From contig CACNIC010000004.1 in NCBI GenBank assembly GCA_902620405.1, positions 1 to 64,000 on the forward strand: DNA of 64,000 nt, written 5' to 3'. This DNA comes from an uncultured SAR202 cluster bacterium. GTDB taxonomy: Bacteria > Chloroflexota > Dehalococcoidia > Lucifugimonadales > Lucifugimonadaceae. Position numbers and translations under genes: made by a program. The notes below the pieces were generated by a model. The model was not told the DNA's origin and did not search any database. It saw nothing but the letters and a program-made list of their open reading frames with translations. Position 1 is the first letter of the stretch, and every line of letters starts with the position of its first letter. This document shows positions 27,140 through 36,282 of this stretch, in pieces.

Positions 27140-28220
27140 TAAATTTTCTTTAAATTCAATCTCTCCATACTACACCATGTTCCCTGTTGAATTTCCTTCA
27201 AGAATCATTAAAAGATATGTTAAAAAAAATTTAAATATTTTAGATCCATTTTGCGGTAGAGGTACAACAAATTTTGCTGCTTCAAAACTTGGATATTACT
27301 CAACAGGGATTGATTCAAGTCCAGTTGCAACTGCCATTTCAGAATCAAAGGTAACTTATGTATCCTCTAATAAAGTAATTAAAGAAGCAGAAAATATATT
27401 AAATAAAAATAAAAACATGAAAGTTCCAAAAAATGATTTTTGGAATCTTGCTTATCACCCTGAAGTACTAAATCAGATTTGTTTGCTTCGAGAAGAATTG
27501 CTAAATAAATGTGACACACCTGAAAGAAAAGGACTTAGGGCAATAATTTTAGGTTCTCTTCATGGGCCAAAATTAAAATATGAACAAAGCTATCTTTCAA
27601 ATCAATGCCCGAGAACTTTTGCTCCAAAACCAAAATATGCAAGCAATTTTTGGAAAAAAAGAGGACTTCTGCCTGACAATGTAGATGTAATTCAAGTTAT
27701 CCAAAAAAGAGCACTTAGATATTTTAATGATGAAATAAAAGTTGAAGGCATGATAATAAAAGGGGACAGCAGGGATAAAAATTTATTTAAAAAAATAAAT
27801 AAAAAATTTGATTGGATTATCACTTCACCCCCTTATTTTGGAATGAATACTTACATTCAAGATCAATGGATTAGGAATTGGTTCGTTGGTGGTAGTCATG
27901 AAGTTGATTACACTTCGCCAGATCAGATAATGCATTCAAATGAAGAAATGTATTTGGAAGATTTATCTTCAGTTTGGAAGAATATAGAAAAAGTTTCAAA
28001 TAATGGTGCGAGGCTAATAATAAGATTTGGAGACCTTCCTTCAAAAGAATCAAATGCAAGAGATTTAATTAAAAGGTCTTTAATAAATACAAACTGGAAA
28101 AACATCAGAGCATATAAAGAAGGTTTGAGCTCAAAAGGCAGAAGGCAATCTGATTACTTCTTAAAAAATAGCTCGCAACCTAAGCAAGAATATAACGTTT
28201 GGGCTACTTTAAAAGTTTAA
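27129..28220 (+). CDS. DNA methyltransferase (amino-MTase, N4-cytosine or N6-adenine) in the HerA-NurA cassette
   Basis: A 363-residue S-adenosylmethionine-dependent methyltransferase. Motif I-like LDPFCGRGT is at residues 38-46 (Asp39), and the catalytic motif IV TSPPYFG is at 232-238. About 185 residues lie between them, where target recognition could sit, an alpha-like motif order. SPPY is usual for N4-cytosine but also occurs in N6-adenine enzymes, so the modified base is open. I take TTG 27129 as the start, overlapping herA by 11 bases; ATG 27177 is an alternative that loses only 16 residues. No matching restriction endonuclease gene is adjacent. Confidence 0.83.
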   Translation: MKSNKFSLNSISPYYTMFPVEFPSRIIKRYVKKNLNILDPFCGRGTTNFAASKLGYYSTGIDSSPVATAISESKVTYVSSNKVIKEAENILNKNKNMKVPKNDFWNLAYHPEVLNQICLLREELLNKCDTPERKGLRAIILGSLHGPKLKYEQSYLSNQCPRTFAPKPKYASNFWKKRGLLPDNVDVIQVIQKRALRYFNDEIKVEGMIIKGDSRDKNLFKKINKKFDWIITSPPYFGMNTYIQDQWIRNWFVGGSHEVDYTSPDQIMHSNEEMYLEDLSSVWKNIEKVSNNGARLIIRFGDLPSKESNARDLIKRSLINTNWKNIRAYKEGLSSKGRRQSDYFLKNSSQPKQEYNVWATLKV

Positions 28221-28221
28221 T

Positions 28222-29397
28222 TTACCAGTTAGTAAAGGCTCCATCATTTCTTGTTAGGAAAGGTGGGAATCCATCTAAAGTTGCATGATATTTTTCTGCA
28301 ACTTCAGAATCAAATTCGATTCCAAGTCCCGGTAAATCATTACACCATGCATACCCATCTTCCCAAGAAATTTGAACTGGAAAAATATCATTTGCAGTCG
28401 TTCCAGGTTTCTTAGGCATTTCTTGAACCCCAACATTTGTGGATGCCATACAAAGTGAAACGCATGCAGCAGCACTTATTGCTCCCAATGGATTATGAGG
28501 CACAATATCTATGTAATGGGTCTCTGCCCAATTAGTTATTTTTTTTGATTCAGTAATACCACCTGCTATACAGAAATCAATTCTTGCATAATTAATTAAA
28601 TCTTCTTCAATTACTTGCCTGAATTGCCATTTACTAGACCATTGCTCTCCGGCAGCAATTGGAAGTGAAGTGTGTTTTGAAAGATTTCTATATGCATGAG
28701 GACTTTCAGACCTTAAAGGGTCTTCAATGAAAAATGGGTTAAACTCTTCAAGTCTTTTACATAAATCTATTACGTGAGCAGTATCAAGCCTGGTATGCAC
28801 ATCGAGGCAAATATTTATGTCATCTCCAACTGCATCCCTGATTTTTGCAAACTGCTCAGTTGTTAATTTAACTGATTCTGTTGGTTCTAAAATTCCAGGA
28901 TTCTTATATGTTGTTTGATCAGTTTTTACTGCATCATGAGTTTCTAATAATCCAAATCTAACAAATTTCCATCCTTCATCAGTTGTTTTTTTGCAATTTT
29001 CAACTAAAGCATCAGTCCCTCTTCCAAAATTATGAGGATAGCAAACTACTTTTTCTCTAACTGCTCCACCAAGTAATTTATATAGAGGCATATCAACTGA
29101 CTTTGCTTTCAAGTCCCAAAGTGCAATATCTATTGCGGCAATTGCAGATGAATAGATTACTCCAGGTGGAAAAAAATTTCCTCGAAACATTATTTGCCAT
29201 AATTTTTCAGATTCCCAGGGGTCTTCTCCAATAAGTCTTTTTTCAAGGTGTTCAATAGCAGAAATTACTGTTTTTCCCATATTTGGAACACCAACTTCAC
29301 CAAGCCCTTTAAGTCCATTATCAGTACATACTTCAATATATAAAGAAATTCTTCCATCGTGAGAAAGAGGGTATTTTTTTATCTCTGTAATTTTCAT
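28222..29397 (-). CDS. Enolase-superfamily sugar-acid dehydratase (mannonate dehydratase/RspA-like)
   Basis: A 391-residue member of the mandelate racemase/muconate lactonizing group. The acid-base strand reads KFVRFGLL instead of the KxK motif, resembling ManD/RspA rather than mandelate racemase. Metal and catalytic residues are seen in CLDVHTRLD, IEDPLRSE, AAGEQWSS and VPHNPLG. I set the start at ATG 29397 because AAGGAG lies 7 bases upstream; an in-frame ATG at 29436 would add 13 residues overlapping the SDR gene. Last gene of a four-gene minus-strand operon. A galactonate- or gluconate-type acid is an alternative substrate. Confidence 0.85.
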   Translation of the reverse strand: MKITEIKKYPLSHDGRISLYIEVCTDNGLKGLGEVGVPNMGKTVISAIEHLEKRLIGEDPWESEKLWQIMFRGNFFPPGVIYSSAIAAIDIALWDLKAKSVDMPLYKLLGGAVREKVVCYPHNFGRGTDALVENCKKTTDEGWKFVRFGLLETHDAVKTDQTTYKNPGILEPTESVKLTTEQFAKIRDAVGDDINICLDVHTRLDTAHVIDLCKRLEEFNPFFIEDPLRSESPHAYRNLSKHTSLPIAAGEQWSSKWQFRQVIEEDLINYARIDFCIAGGITESKKITNWAETHYIDIVPHNPLGAISAAACVSLCMASTNVGVQEMPKKPGTTANDIFPVQISWEDGYAWCNDLPGLGIEFDSEVAEKYHATLDGFPPFLTRNDGAFTNW

Positions 29398-29410
29398 TTC
29401 TTTGCTCCTT

Positions 29411-30169
29411 TTAGACAGTGAAGTAGGATCCTCCATTTGGAGAAATTATTTGGCCTGTTAAATAGTTTTGATCATCTGATGCAAGCATTAATGCAATTGA
29501 TGCAACATCTTTTTCTACACCAGGTCTTTTAAGAAGAGTAAGATTAACTACCAATCCTCCACCACCTGATTTTAATTCTTCTCTTGTAAGATCAGTTTCA
29601 ATAATTCCAGGAGAAATGCTGTTAACAAAGATATTGTGTTCTGCTCCATAGCGAGCTAAATTTTGAGTTATTGAATGAAGTCCTGCTTTTGATGCTGCAT
29701 AATGCGGGGTAGTTGGTCCACCATAAAGACCTGATACAGAACCAATATTAATAATTCTTCCACCACCATTTTTTTTCATTATTGGAAATACTTCTCTTGA
29801 GCAAAAGAAAGGACCTTTAAGGTTAACAGCCATTATGTCATCCCAGTCTTCTTCTTTTACGTCATCCATTTTAGCTTGCCTATTTATTCCGGCATTATTT
29901 ACAAGAACATCTATTTTAGAAAATTCATTTTCTACATTAGAAACCATTTTTTTGATTGAATCTAGATTTGAAGCTTCTAAATGAATAGCCATAGATTTAG
30001 AACCGTGAATCTCTATGTTTTTACATACTTCAATGGCTTTATTTTCATCGCTATTGTAAGTAATAATCACTGCTTCTGCTCCAGATTGAGCAAAAGTAAG
30101 AGCCATTGATTCTCCAAGACCTCTACTGCCTCCAGTAACAAGACATACTTTTCCGTTAAGTTCAAACAT
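29411..30169 (-). CDS. Short-chain dehydrogenase/reductase in the sugar-acid operon
   Basis: A 252-residue classical SDR with TGGSRGLG (residues 12-19), NNAGINRQ, the catalytic Ser in NIGSVSG, YAASK, and NSISPGIIETDL. It lies between two enolase-superfamily genes with gaps of 2 and about 13 bases. It likely oxidises a hydroxyl or reduces a keto group of the same sugar acids, in the manner of gluconate or fuconate dehydrogenases. The exact substrate cannot be read from the sequence. Confidence 0.88.
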   Translation of the reverse strand: MFELNGKVCLVTGGSRGLGESMALTFAQSGAEAVIITYNSDENKAIEVCKNIEIHGSKSMAIHLEASNLDSIKKMVSNVENEFSKIDVLVNNAGINRQAKMDDVKEEDWDDIMAVNLKGPFFCSREVFPIMKKNGGGRIINIGSVSGLYGGPTTPHYAASKAGLHSITQNLARYGAEHNIFVNSISPGIIETDLTREELKSGGGGLVVNLTLLKRPGVEKDVASIALMLASDDQNYLTGQIISPNGGSYFTV

Positions 30170-30171
30170 TT

Positions 30172-31326
30172 TTAATCTTTCTCTAGGGGTTTAATTATTA
30201 ATCCTGCACCTTCTCTTCTTGGAAAAGGGTAGGATTCGTGTTTTGGAGTTGAGTGCTTTTCAACTTTTAATTCGTTTAATTTATCGAAATCAACATCTAT
30301 TCCAAATCCAGGTTTATCGCCAAGTATTATTTTTCCATCAGCGATGTGATGATCAGTATTAAAAAATAATTCTCTTCCATTATCTACAACTTCCATCATC
30401 ATGTGATTTGGAAGATTTGTAGCCAGGTGAGCCATGGTATTTCCAGGGCAATTCATCATAGCAACAGGAAGCTCATATGCGTATGCCATATTTGCAACTT
30501 TCATTGCGCCTGTAAGACCTGTTGTTCCCATTCCAACTTCAACTATATCAACAGCACCGTTATCAATTAATGGCATAAACTCAGCTAAATCATTAATGTT
30601 TTCGCCAGTCGCAACTGCAGCTTTTATATTGTCTGACACTTTTTTTAGCCCATTATAATCCCATCTTCTCGCAGGCTCTTCAGCCCAAGTAATATCAAAT
30701 TTTTCTTCAAGTTTGCTGATAAATCTTATTGCTTGTTTTGGAGACCAGTATTCATTGCTATCTATGCATAGCAAAGGTCTGTCACTTGCTTTTGAAAGAG
30801 CATCTTTTACTATCCCTAACCTTCTTTCATCTGAATCTAAATCTAGACCAACTTTTAATTTTCCTGCATCAATCCCCACATCAGCCATTCTTGAATAAAA
30901 TTTGTAAATTTCATCATCTGTTAAATTCAAATCTATTCCTGATGCATATGCCTTTACTGAATTAGTAGACGACCCAAGTAATTTCCATAGTGGTTGGTCT
31001 GCAATTTTTGCTTTAAGGTCCCATAATGCTAAATCTATTGCTGAAATTGCATCACATCTTTCGCCTTCATTTCCGCCTTTAAAAACAAGGTCATTCATTT
31101 CTTTCCATAATCCAATAACTGACCTAGGGTCTTTCCCTTCTAGTAATGGGAATAATTTTTCAACGTATCCATTTCCAATTAATGAATAACCAGTTATGCC
31201 TTCATCAGTAAATATTTCTAAGAAACTTCCAGGGAGCCTTTTACTTCCATATGGTCCATTCGCATCACCAATAGCTCTCTCAGCTTCACCTTCCCAATAT
31301 GTAATTTTAAAATCAGTTATTTTCAT
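30172..31326 (-). CDS. Enolase-superfamily enzyme (mandelate racemase-like), paralogue A
   Basis: A 384-residue enzyme with the MR-type active site. KLKVG (second-strand Lys-x-Lys) is near residue 157, metal ligands are expected from IDSNEYW, EEPAR and TGENI, and the late strand has NCPGNTMAH. It is closely similar to the neighbouring protein encoded at 31323-32516: both share DANGP/DANSP near residue 20, the block SNEYWSPKQAIRFIS and TWAEEPARRWD. They therefore look like a tandem duplicate that diverged in the pocket-lining late strands. Probable role: dehydration or racemisation of a sugar acid. It overlaps the upstream paralogue by 4 bases. Confidence 0.87.
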   Translation of the reverse strand: MKITDFKITYWEGEAERAIGDANGPYGSKRLPGSFLEIFTDEGITGYSLIGNGYVEKLFPLLEGKDPRSVIGLWKEMNDLVFKGGNEGERCDAISAIDLALWDLKAKIADQPLWKLLGSSTNSVKAYASGIDLNLTDDEIYKFYSRMADVGIDAGKLKVGLDLDSDERRLGIVKDALSKASDRPLLCIDSNEYWSPKQAIRFISKLEEKFDITWAEEPARRWDYNGLKKVSDNIKAAVATGENINDLAEFMPLIDNGAVDIVEVGMGTTGLTGAMKVANMAYAYELPVAMMNCPGNTMAHLATNLPNHMMMEVVDNGRELFFNTDHHIADGKIILGDKPGFGIDVDFDKLNELKVEKHSTPKHESYPFPRREGAGLIIKPLEKD

Positions 31327-32516
31327 TGGTTTAATCTTTCTGAATTTGCTATCTCTTCTTTGCTTGGTGCAACTTGGTACAATCCTGCTCCAGGCCTTCT
31401 TCCAAAAGGACTTGATTGAGTTGATGGAGACGTTTTTTCTACTTTTATTTTTTCTAAAATATCAAAATTTATTTCCACTCCAATTCCAGGTTTATTTCCA
31501 GGAATTGCATAACCATTTTCAAATGTAACATCCCATGTCATGCAAGGATCTGGTTCTTCTTGGGTAATTTCCATGATCATAAAGTTTGGAATCGCGGTTG
31601 CCATATGTGCATGGACATGCCCAAAAGATCCACCCAAAGTTACAGGTAATTCAAAACCATATGCTGCATCTGCTAATTGCATTGCTGTAGTCACTCCGCC
31701 CATTCCTGAGCTTACCTGAATAACATCTGCTGATTTGTAATGAAAATAAGGAAGAAAATCTCCCATTGTTTTCAGATTTTCTCCAGCACAAACTGCAGTT
31801 TTAATTCCATCAGATACTTTTTTTAATCCAATAAAATCCCACCTTCTTGCTGGCTCTTCAGCCCAAGTAAGATCAAATGTTTGTTCTATTTCAGAAATAA
31901 ATCTAATTGCTTGTTTAGGTGACCAGTACTCATTGGAATCGATCATAATTAATGGGTTATCACTATTTACCTTTAAAGCATCTCTCATAATTCCAATTCT
32001 TCTGATATCGTCATCTTGATTAAGCCCAACTTTAAGTTTACCTCCGTCAAATCCCCAGCTTGCCATTTTTTCATACCATTCTTTTAAATTTTCATCGTTC
32101 ATAGGAATGTCTAATCCGCTTGCATAGGCTCTTACTTTAGGATTTAATCCTCCAAGAGTTTTCCATAAAGGCTCATTGTTTGATTTTGCTTTCAAGTCCC
32201 ATAATGCGATATCTAAAGCAGAAATTGCCTCATTTATCATTCCTCCATGCCCACCTTTAAATGCAAAATCCATCATTTGCTTTGTGATACCTTTCACATT
32301 CGATGGATCTTTACCTTTTACTGCTCTATTAAACATGGATTCAACCAAGGGTTTTGCTGCAGCCCCAGATGATGAATAACCTGTTAATCCTTCATCAGTT
32401 TTTACTTCAATGAGAAGGTTAGATTGAAGCTTTCTTCCTGCAGGCGAATTTGCATCCCCAACAACTCTGTTATTTTCAAATTCATACAAATGAGTTTTTA
32501 ATTCAGTAATTTTCAT
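31323..32516 (-). CDS. Enolase-superfamily enzyme (mandelate racemase-like), paralogue B
   Basis: A 397-residue paralogue of the downstream gene and the first gene of the operon. It has KLKVGLN near residue 157, IDSNEYW, EEPAR and AGENL. Its late strand is GGSFGHVHAHMAT instead of NCPGNTMAHLAT, which supplies extra histidines near the expected base. Such a difference often changes substrate or stereochemistry within this superfamily. The 97-base gap to the divergent secreted-protein gene should contain the operon promoter. No regulator gene is adjacent. Confidence 0.87.
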   Translation of the reverse strand: MKITELKTHLYEFENNRVVGDANSPAGRKLQSNLLIEVKTDEGLTGYSSSGAAAKPLVESMFNRAVKGKDPSNVKGITKQMMDFAFKGGHGGMINEAISALDIALWDLKAKSNNEPLWKTLGGLNPKVRAYASGLDIPMNDENLKEWYEKMASWGFDGGKLKVGLNQDDDIRRIGIMRDALKVNSDNPLIMIDSNEYWSPKQAIRFISEIEQTFDLTWAEEPARRWDFIGLKKVSDGIKTAVCAGENLKTMGDFLPYFHYKSADVIQVSSGMGGVTTAMQLADAAYGFELPVTLGGSFGHVHAHMATAIPNFMIMEITQEEPDPCMTWDVTFENGYAIPGNKPGIGVEINFDILEKIKVEKTSPSTQSSPFGRRPGAGLYQVAPSKEEIANSERLNQ

Positions 32517-32613
32517 TTAACCCTCGATTTAATTGATTTTAGTTGAAAATTACTTTTTTTTGAACCTTAAATTATTGAAATTCAGCTAAGTGAATAAATA
32601 AAATAATTTGATA

Positions 32614-33804
32614 ATGAAAAAATTGTTAAAAAATTTAATACATTTAACAGTACTTTCAACTTTAATAATTTTGCCCTCCAGTTATTTAAGTGCTGATGAA
32701 AATGATTTAGTAATTGTAGATATGATTTCGTCAAAAACCATACCTGGATCAACTGTAGTTCCTATTGAGATAAAAGTTGAACATCAAGATAGCTCTTTAA
32801 AACAATTTATAAATGTTGGATTAGAAATGAGATGGAATTCAGGAGTGGTGCAAAATTACACCATGAAAGATGATGGGATTTCAGGAGATAAAGTTGAGGG
32901 AGACAATATATATACAGCTTTAATATCTGCAGATTCAAGCTTAGGTGAAAATGTAGCTTTGGTAAAAATTGGATGGAAAAACAGTGAAATTGAGTACCCT
33001 GTTGAATTTAAAATTAATACGCAACAATTCCCTAAAATGTTTTTGATGTCCAATTTAGATATTGTCGGAAGCGAGAATATGGAGAATGTTGTTGGGTTTG
33101 TTAGGACTGAAGTCAATGGTATTCCTTACGAAGTAGGTTCAGATGATTTAAATATTAAATTAACTGATAAAGATGGTTTTAATCGTGAAATTATTATTAC
33201 TTCAAAAAATAAAATTGGAAATAATAATGACTATGAATTTTTTATCTCCACTAAGGAATATATCGAAGAAGAATTTAATTTATCTGCAAATTTAAGTATT
33301 GAATTTTTAGGCGATATTTATGATTCTCCTGTTCAACAAGTGACAGTAATAAGACCAAAATCAAACTTCTGGACAATTTTTTATATTTCTATTTCAATAA
33401 TTGCATTCTTTATAATTTTGATATCTTTTTATTTGTTGAAAAAATGGAATGATAAAGTCAAGCCACATGGATTTTTATTAGATTCTGGAAGAAATTTTAT
33501 TATCGATTTTTCAGAAGTAGAAAAAAGTTTATTTTCAAAGATATTAAATAAAAATTCTTTACTTCCTTCAGAATTAAAAAAATACAATTTTGGTAATTTT
33601 AAACTTGAATTTTTTAAAAACTATATTGTTATTAATTCTATAAATGCTAATCACACGGTAAGGGTAGACGGAAAACCAATTAGTGGATCATACGTCATAA
33701 AAAATGAATCATCGGTAGGTTTCGAAGGAAAGCTATTTATTGTTTGCTGTAAGGAAAATCAGTTAGTTTTTCCAGTCAATAATGCAGCAAGCGAATTAGC
33801 CTAA
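32614..33804 (+). CDS. Secreted, membrane-anchored protein of unknown function with a possible FHA-like C-terminal domain
   Basis: A 396-residue protein beginning with a signal peptide (residues 1-28, ending LSADEND). The external part is beta-rich and carries DDGISGDKVEGDNIYTA, like calcium- or Ig-type repeats with DDGxxGDxxxGDGxY. A single membrane helix at roughly 250-275 is followed by a cytoplasmic part. The last 50 residues (HTVRVDGKPISGSYVIKNESS) are reminiscent of an FHA or similar beta-sandwich, but I do not see the canonical GR..S..N motif. I chose ATG 32614 over TTG 32608 because it gives a cleaner signal. Function unknown. Confidence 0.6.
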   Translation: MKKLLKNLIHLTVLSTLIILPSSYLSADENDLVIVDMISSKTIPGSTVVPIEIKVEHQDSSLKQFINVGLEMRWNSGVVQNYTMKDDGISGDKVEGDNIYTALISADSSLGENVALVKIGWKNSEIEYPVEFKINTQQFPKMFLMSNLDIVGSENMENVVGFVRTEVNGIPYEVGSDDLNIKLTDKDGFNREIIITSKNKIGNNNDYEFFISTKEYIEEEFNLSANLSIEFLGDIYDSPVQQVTVIRPKSNFWTIFYISISIIAFFIILISFYLLKKWNDKVKPHGFLLDSGRNFIIDFSEVEKSLFSKILNKNSLLPSELKKYNFGNFKLEFFKNYIVINSINANHTVRVDGKPISGSYVIKNESSVGFEGKLFIVCCKENQLVFPVNNAASELA

Positions 33805-34388
33805 TTTTCTCTTATTTCAATTCCAACCATTTTTACTGATGGATCATTTATCATAGATGGGTCTCTAGGTGGAATTGCTTCGATTAATTCAAGGCCTTCT
33901 ACGACCTTTCCAAAAACTGAATGCATGTTATCTAGATGAGGCTGAGGTCCATATGTTATGAAGAATTGGCTTCCATTTGTGTTTGGACCTCTATTTGCCA
34001 TAGAAAGTATTCCTGCAGAGTCATGACTTAATGATGGATGAAATTCGTCTTCAAAAGTATACCCAGGCCCCCCAGAACCTGTGCCATCTGGATCTCCTGT
34101 TTGAGCCATAAAGCCTGGTATCACTCTATGAAATATGATTCCATCATAAAATCCCGAATTACTAAGATCTATGAAATTTTGAACTGTTTTTGGAGTTTTA
34201 TTTGCATACAATTCAATCTTAACTTTGCCCATAGTTTCACCATTTTGGTCTTCAAGTTCAATAAAGGCATAATATTCCGTGCTCATATTTAGCTCCTCTG
34301 AGGATTCATTCGTACTTTCACCGCAAGCAATACCAAATGGAATTAAAAGCAATAAAATAAGATAGAATGTTAATTTATTAATCATCAT
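33801..34388 (-). CDS. Peptidyl-prolyl cis-trans isomerase lipoprotein (cyclophilin type)
   Basis: A 195-residue lipoprotein (lipobox GIAC, Cys22) with a cyclophilin domain from about residue 38. Characteristic elements are GKVKIELYANKTPKTVQNF, FHRVIPGFMAQTGDP (catalytic Arg in the FHRV region) and NTNGSQFFIT. It would catalyse proline isomerisation to assist folding of exported proteins. The start is ATG at 34388, though ATG at 34385 (one residue shorter) is equally possible. It overlaps the 3' end of the convergent secreted-protein gene by 4 bases. Confidence 0.93.
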   Translation of the reverse strand: MMINKLTFYLILLLLIPFGIACGESTNESSEELNMSTEYYAFIELEDQNGETMGKVKIELYANKTPKTVQNFIDLSNSGFYDGIIFHRVIPGFMAQTGDPDGTGSGGPGYTFEDEFHPSLSHDSAGILSMANRGPNTNGSQFFITYGPQPHLDNMHSVFGKVVEGLELIEAIPPRDPSMINDPSVKMVGIEIREN

Positions 34389-34436
34389 AGTTAATTTATT
34401 AGAAAATTAAATTATGTCAACATTAAATTATTAAAT

Positions 34437-35096
34437 ATGACGCAAAAAAAAATAAAAATAATTGATCTTGGAATGGTTGATTATAATGACGGTATTTCTT
34501 ATCAAAAAAAAATTCATAATAATACTTCAGATAATGCTAATGTAATTTTGCTTGAACATGACAAAGTGATAACGATTGGAACAAAAGGCAACAAAAATGA
34601 TCTTTTAGCTCCTGCAAATCAACTTAAAAAAGAAGGTTTTTCAGTAATTAATTCAGATAGAGGAGGGCAAGTAACTATTCATAATAAAGGACAAATTGTA
34701 TGTTACATCGTGATGCCAATTTCGAAATATAATTTAAAGCCAGTAGACTTTGTAAGAAAAATAGAAAGTTTGATTATAAATATACTTAAATACTTTGATA
34801 TTTCATCATACACCATAAAAGGAAAAACAGGAGTTTGGGTTAAATCAGATAATATTGAAAAAAAGATTGCTGCTATTGGAGTAAGAATAAGTAATGGAAT
34901 CTCAATGCATGGTTTTGCTTTAAATATTAACAATAACTTAAATGACTTTAATTTTATTGTTCCATGTGGAATTCAGGGCAGCGTTGTAACATCTATTCAG
35001 GAGGAGTCAAAAAAAGAGGTTATAGTGAATGATTTAAAAATAATTTTACAAAAAGAATTAGAAAATAATTTTGATTGTGAGGTTGTATATGATTAG
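34437..35096 (+). CDS. lipB: Octanoyl-[acyl-carrier-protein]:protein N-octanoyltransferase
   Basis: Moves octanoate from acyl carrier protein to lipoyl-domain lysines, such as the PDH E2 Lys43 encoded at 9872-11068. It has 219 residues, the usual LipB length. Motifs: VITIGTKGNKNDLLAP, DRGGQVTIHNKGQIVCYIVMP (the RGG..T.H.PGQ.. signature), KTGVWV, KKIAAIGVRIS (catalytic Lys) and PCGIQGSVVTS (catalytic Cys). lipA, needed for sulfur insertion, is not in this window. It overlaps the downstream threonine synthase gene by 8 bases. Confidence 0.94.
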   Translation: MTQKKIKIIDLGMVDYNDGISYQKKIHNNTSDNANVILLEHDKVITIGTKGNKNDLLAPANQLKKEGFSVINSDRGGQVTIHNKGQIVCYIVMPISKYNLKPVDFVRKIESLIINILKYFDISSYTIKGKTGVWVKSDNIEKKIAAIGVRISNGISMHGFALNINNNLNDFNFIVPCGIQGSVVTSIQEESKKEVIVNDLKIILQKELENNFDCEVVYD

Positions 35097-36282
35097 CACA
35101 GGTTCAATGTTTTCTCATATCGAATGCACAAGTTGTAAGAAGACATTTTCAAAAGACGAAATTTTAAAATTATGCCCAGTTGATGATTGCGGAAAAGTTC
35201 TATTTCCAAAATATGATTTGAATTTTGATAAATCAAGAAAATCTATTGATGATCTTAAAAATAGAGAACCAAATATGTGGAGGTATAAAGAATTTTTACC
35301 AGTTAATTTTGAAGAAAATATCATTACTCTAGGAGAAGGATTTACACCAATTTTGGACGCTAAAAATTTAGCTTTAGATCTTGGAATTAATAAAGTATTA
35401 ATTAAGGATGAAAGTTTGAACCCAACATCTTCTTTTAAAGCTCGAGGTTTGTCAGCTGCAGTTTCAAAAGCAAAGGAATTTGGAATAAAAAAGTTCTCAA
35501 TACCAACAGCTGGTAATGCTGGTGGAGCTTTGTCAGCTTATGCAGCAAAGGGTAATTTGGAATCTTATGTTTTTATGCCAAAAGATGCGCCGCAGGCTAA
35601 TAAAACTGAAGTGAAGTACTTTGGGTCAAATTTAGAATTAATTGATGGATATATCAATGATGCTGGTAAAAGATCATTAGAACAGTCATCAAATTTAAAT
35701 CTTTTTGACGTTTCAACACTAAAAGAGCCGTATAGGGTTGAAGGAAAAAAGACAATGGGCTACGAAATTGCTGAACAACTTAATTGGAATTTACCAGATC
35801 ATATTATTTACCCAACTGGTGGCGGAACAGGAATAATTGGTATTTGGAAAGCTTTTCAAGAGTTATCTGAAATTGGAATGATCGAATCTGGTCTACCTAA
35901 AATGATTTGCGTCCAAGCAGATGGTTGTAGTCCAGTTGTAGATGCATATCTTAAAGGAAAGAAATATGCTGAATTATTTAAAAAACCTGCCACAATTGCA
36001 GCTGGAATGAGAGTCCCCATTGCAGTTGGTGATTATTTGATAATTAATTCTGTGAATCAAAGTAATGGAACTGCATTAAAAATTAATGATAAAGACATGG
36101 TTGAAGGAGTTAAAAAAATGTCATCAAGAGAAGGTATTTTTTGTGCTCCTGAAGGAGGCTCTATAGTTTCTGCTGCGATTAAATTGATAAGTAGTAATTT
36201 TATCAAATCAAATGAAACCGTTTTGCTACTCAATACCGGTTCAGGTTATAAATATCTTGAAGAATTGACTGATGCTATTTAA
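35089..36282 (+). CDS. thrC: Threonine synthase
   Basis: PLP enzyme converting O-phosphohomoserine to threonine. It has 397 residues. The N-terminal rubredoxin-like zinc ribbon (CTSCKKTF and CPVDDCGK) is characteristic of one threonine synthase class. The PLP lysine is in SFKARG near residue 120, GNAGGALSAYAA follows, and the phosphate loop is YPTGGGTGIIG. I set ATG 35089 as the start because GAGG lies 7 bases upstream; several upstream TTG/GTG codons would extend further into lipB. It is closely packed with lipB, although the two pathways are unrelated. Confidence 0.9.
   Translation: MISTGSMFSHIECTSCKKTFSKDEILKLCPVDDCGKVLFPKYDLNFDKSRKSIDDLKNREPNMWRYKEFLPVNFEENIITLGEGFTPILDAKNLALDLGINKVLIKDESLNPTSSFKARGLSAAVSKAKEFGIKKFSIPTAGNAGGALSAYAAKGNLESYVFMPKDAPQANKTEVKYFGSNLELIDGYINDAGKRSLEQSSNLNLFDVSTLKEPYRVEGKKTMGYEIAEQLNWNLPDHIIYPTGGGTGIIGIWKAFQELSEIGMIESGLPKMICVQADGCSPVVDAYLKGKKYAELFKKPATIAAGMRVPIAVGDYLIINSVNQSNGTALKINDKDMVEGVKKMSSREGIFCAPEGGSIVSAAIKLISSNFIKSNETVLLLNTGSGYKYLEELTDAI

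Noticed and set aside
23198-28220. A full defence island or BREX/DISARM-type system
   Set aside because: Only nuclease, ATPase and methyltransferase genes are present. There is no PglZ, helicase of DISARM type, toxin, CRISPR array or integrase nearby, so only a small cassette is claimed.
29398-29436. A 13-residue N-terminal extension of the ManD/RspA-like enzyme
   Set aside because: The extension runs into the SDR gene, while the downstream ATG at 29397 has AAGGAG at ideal spacing and matches the family start.
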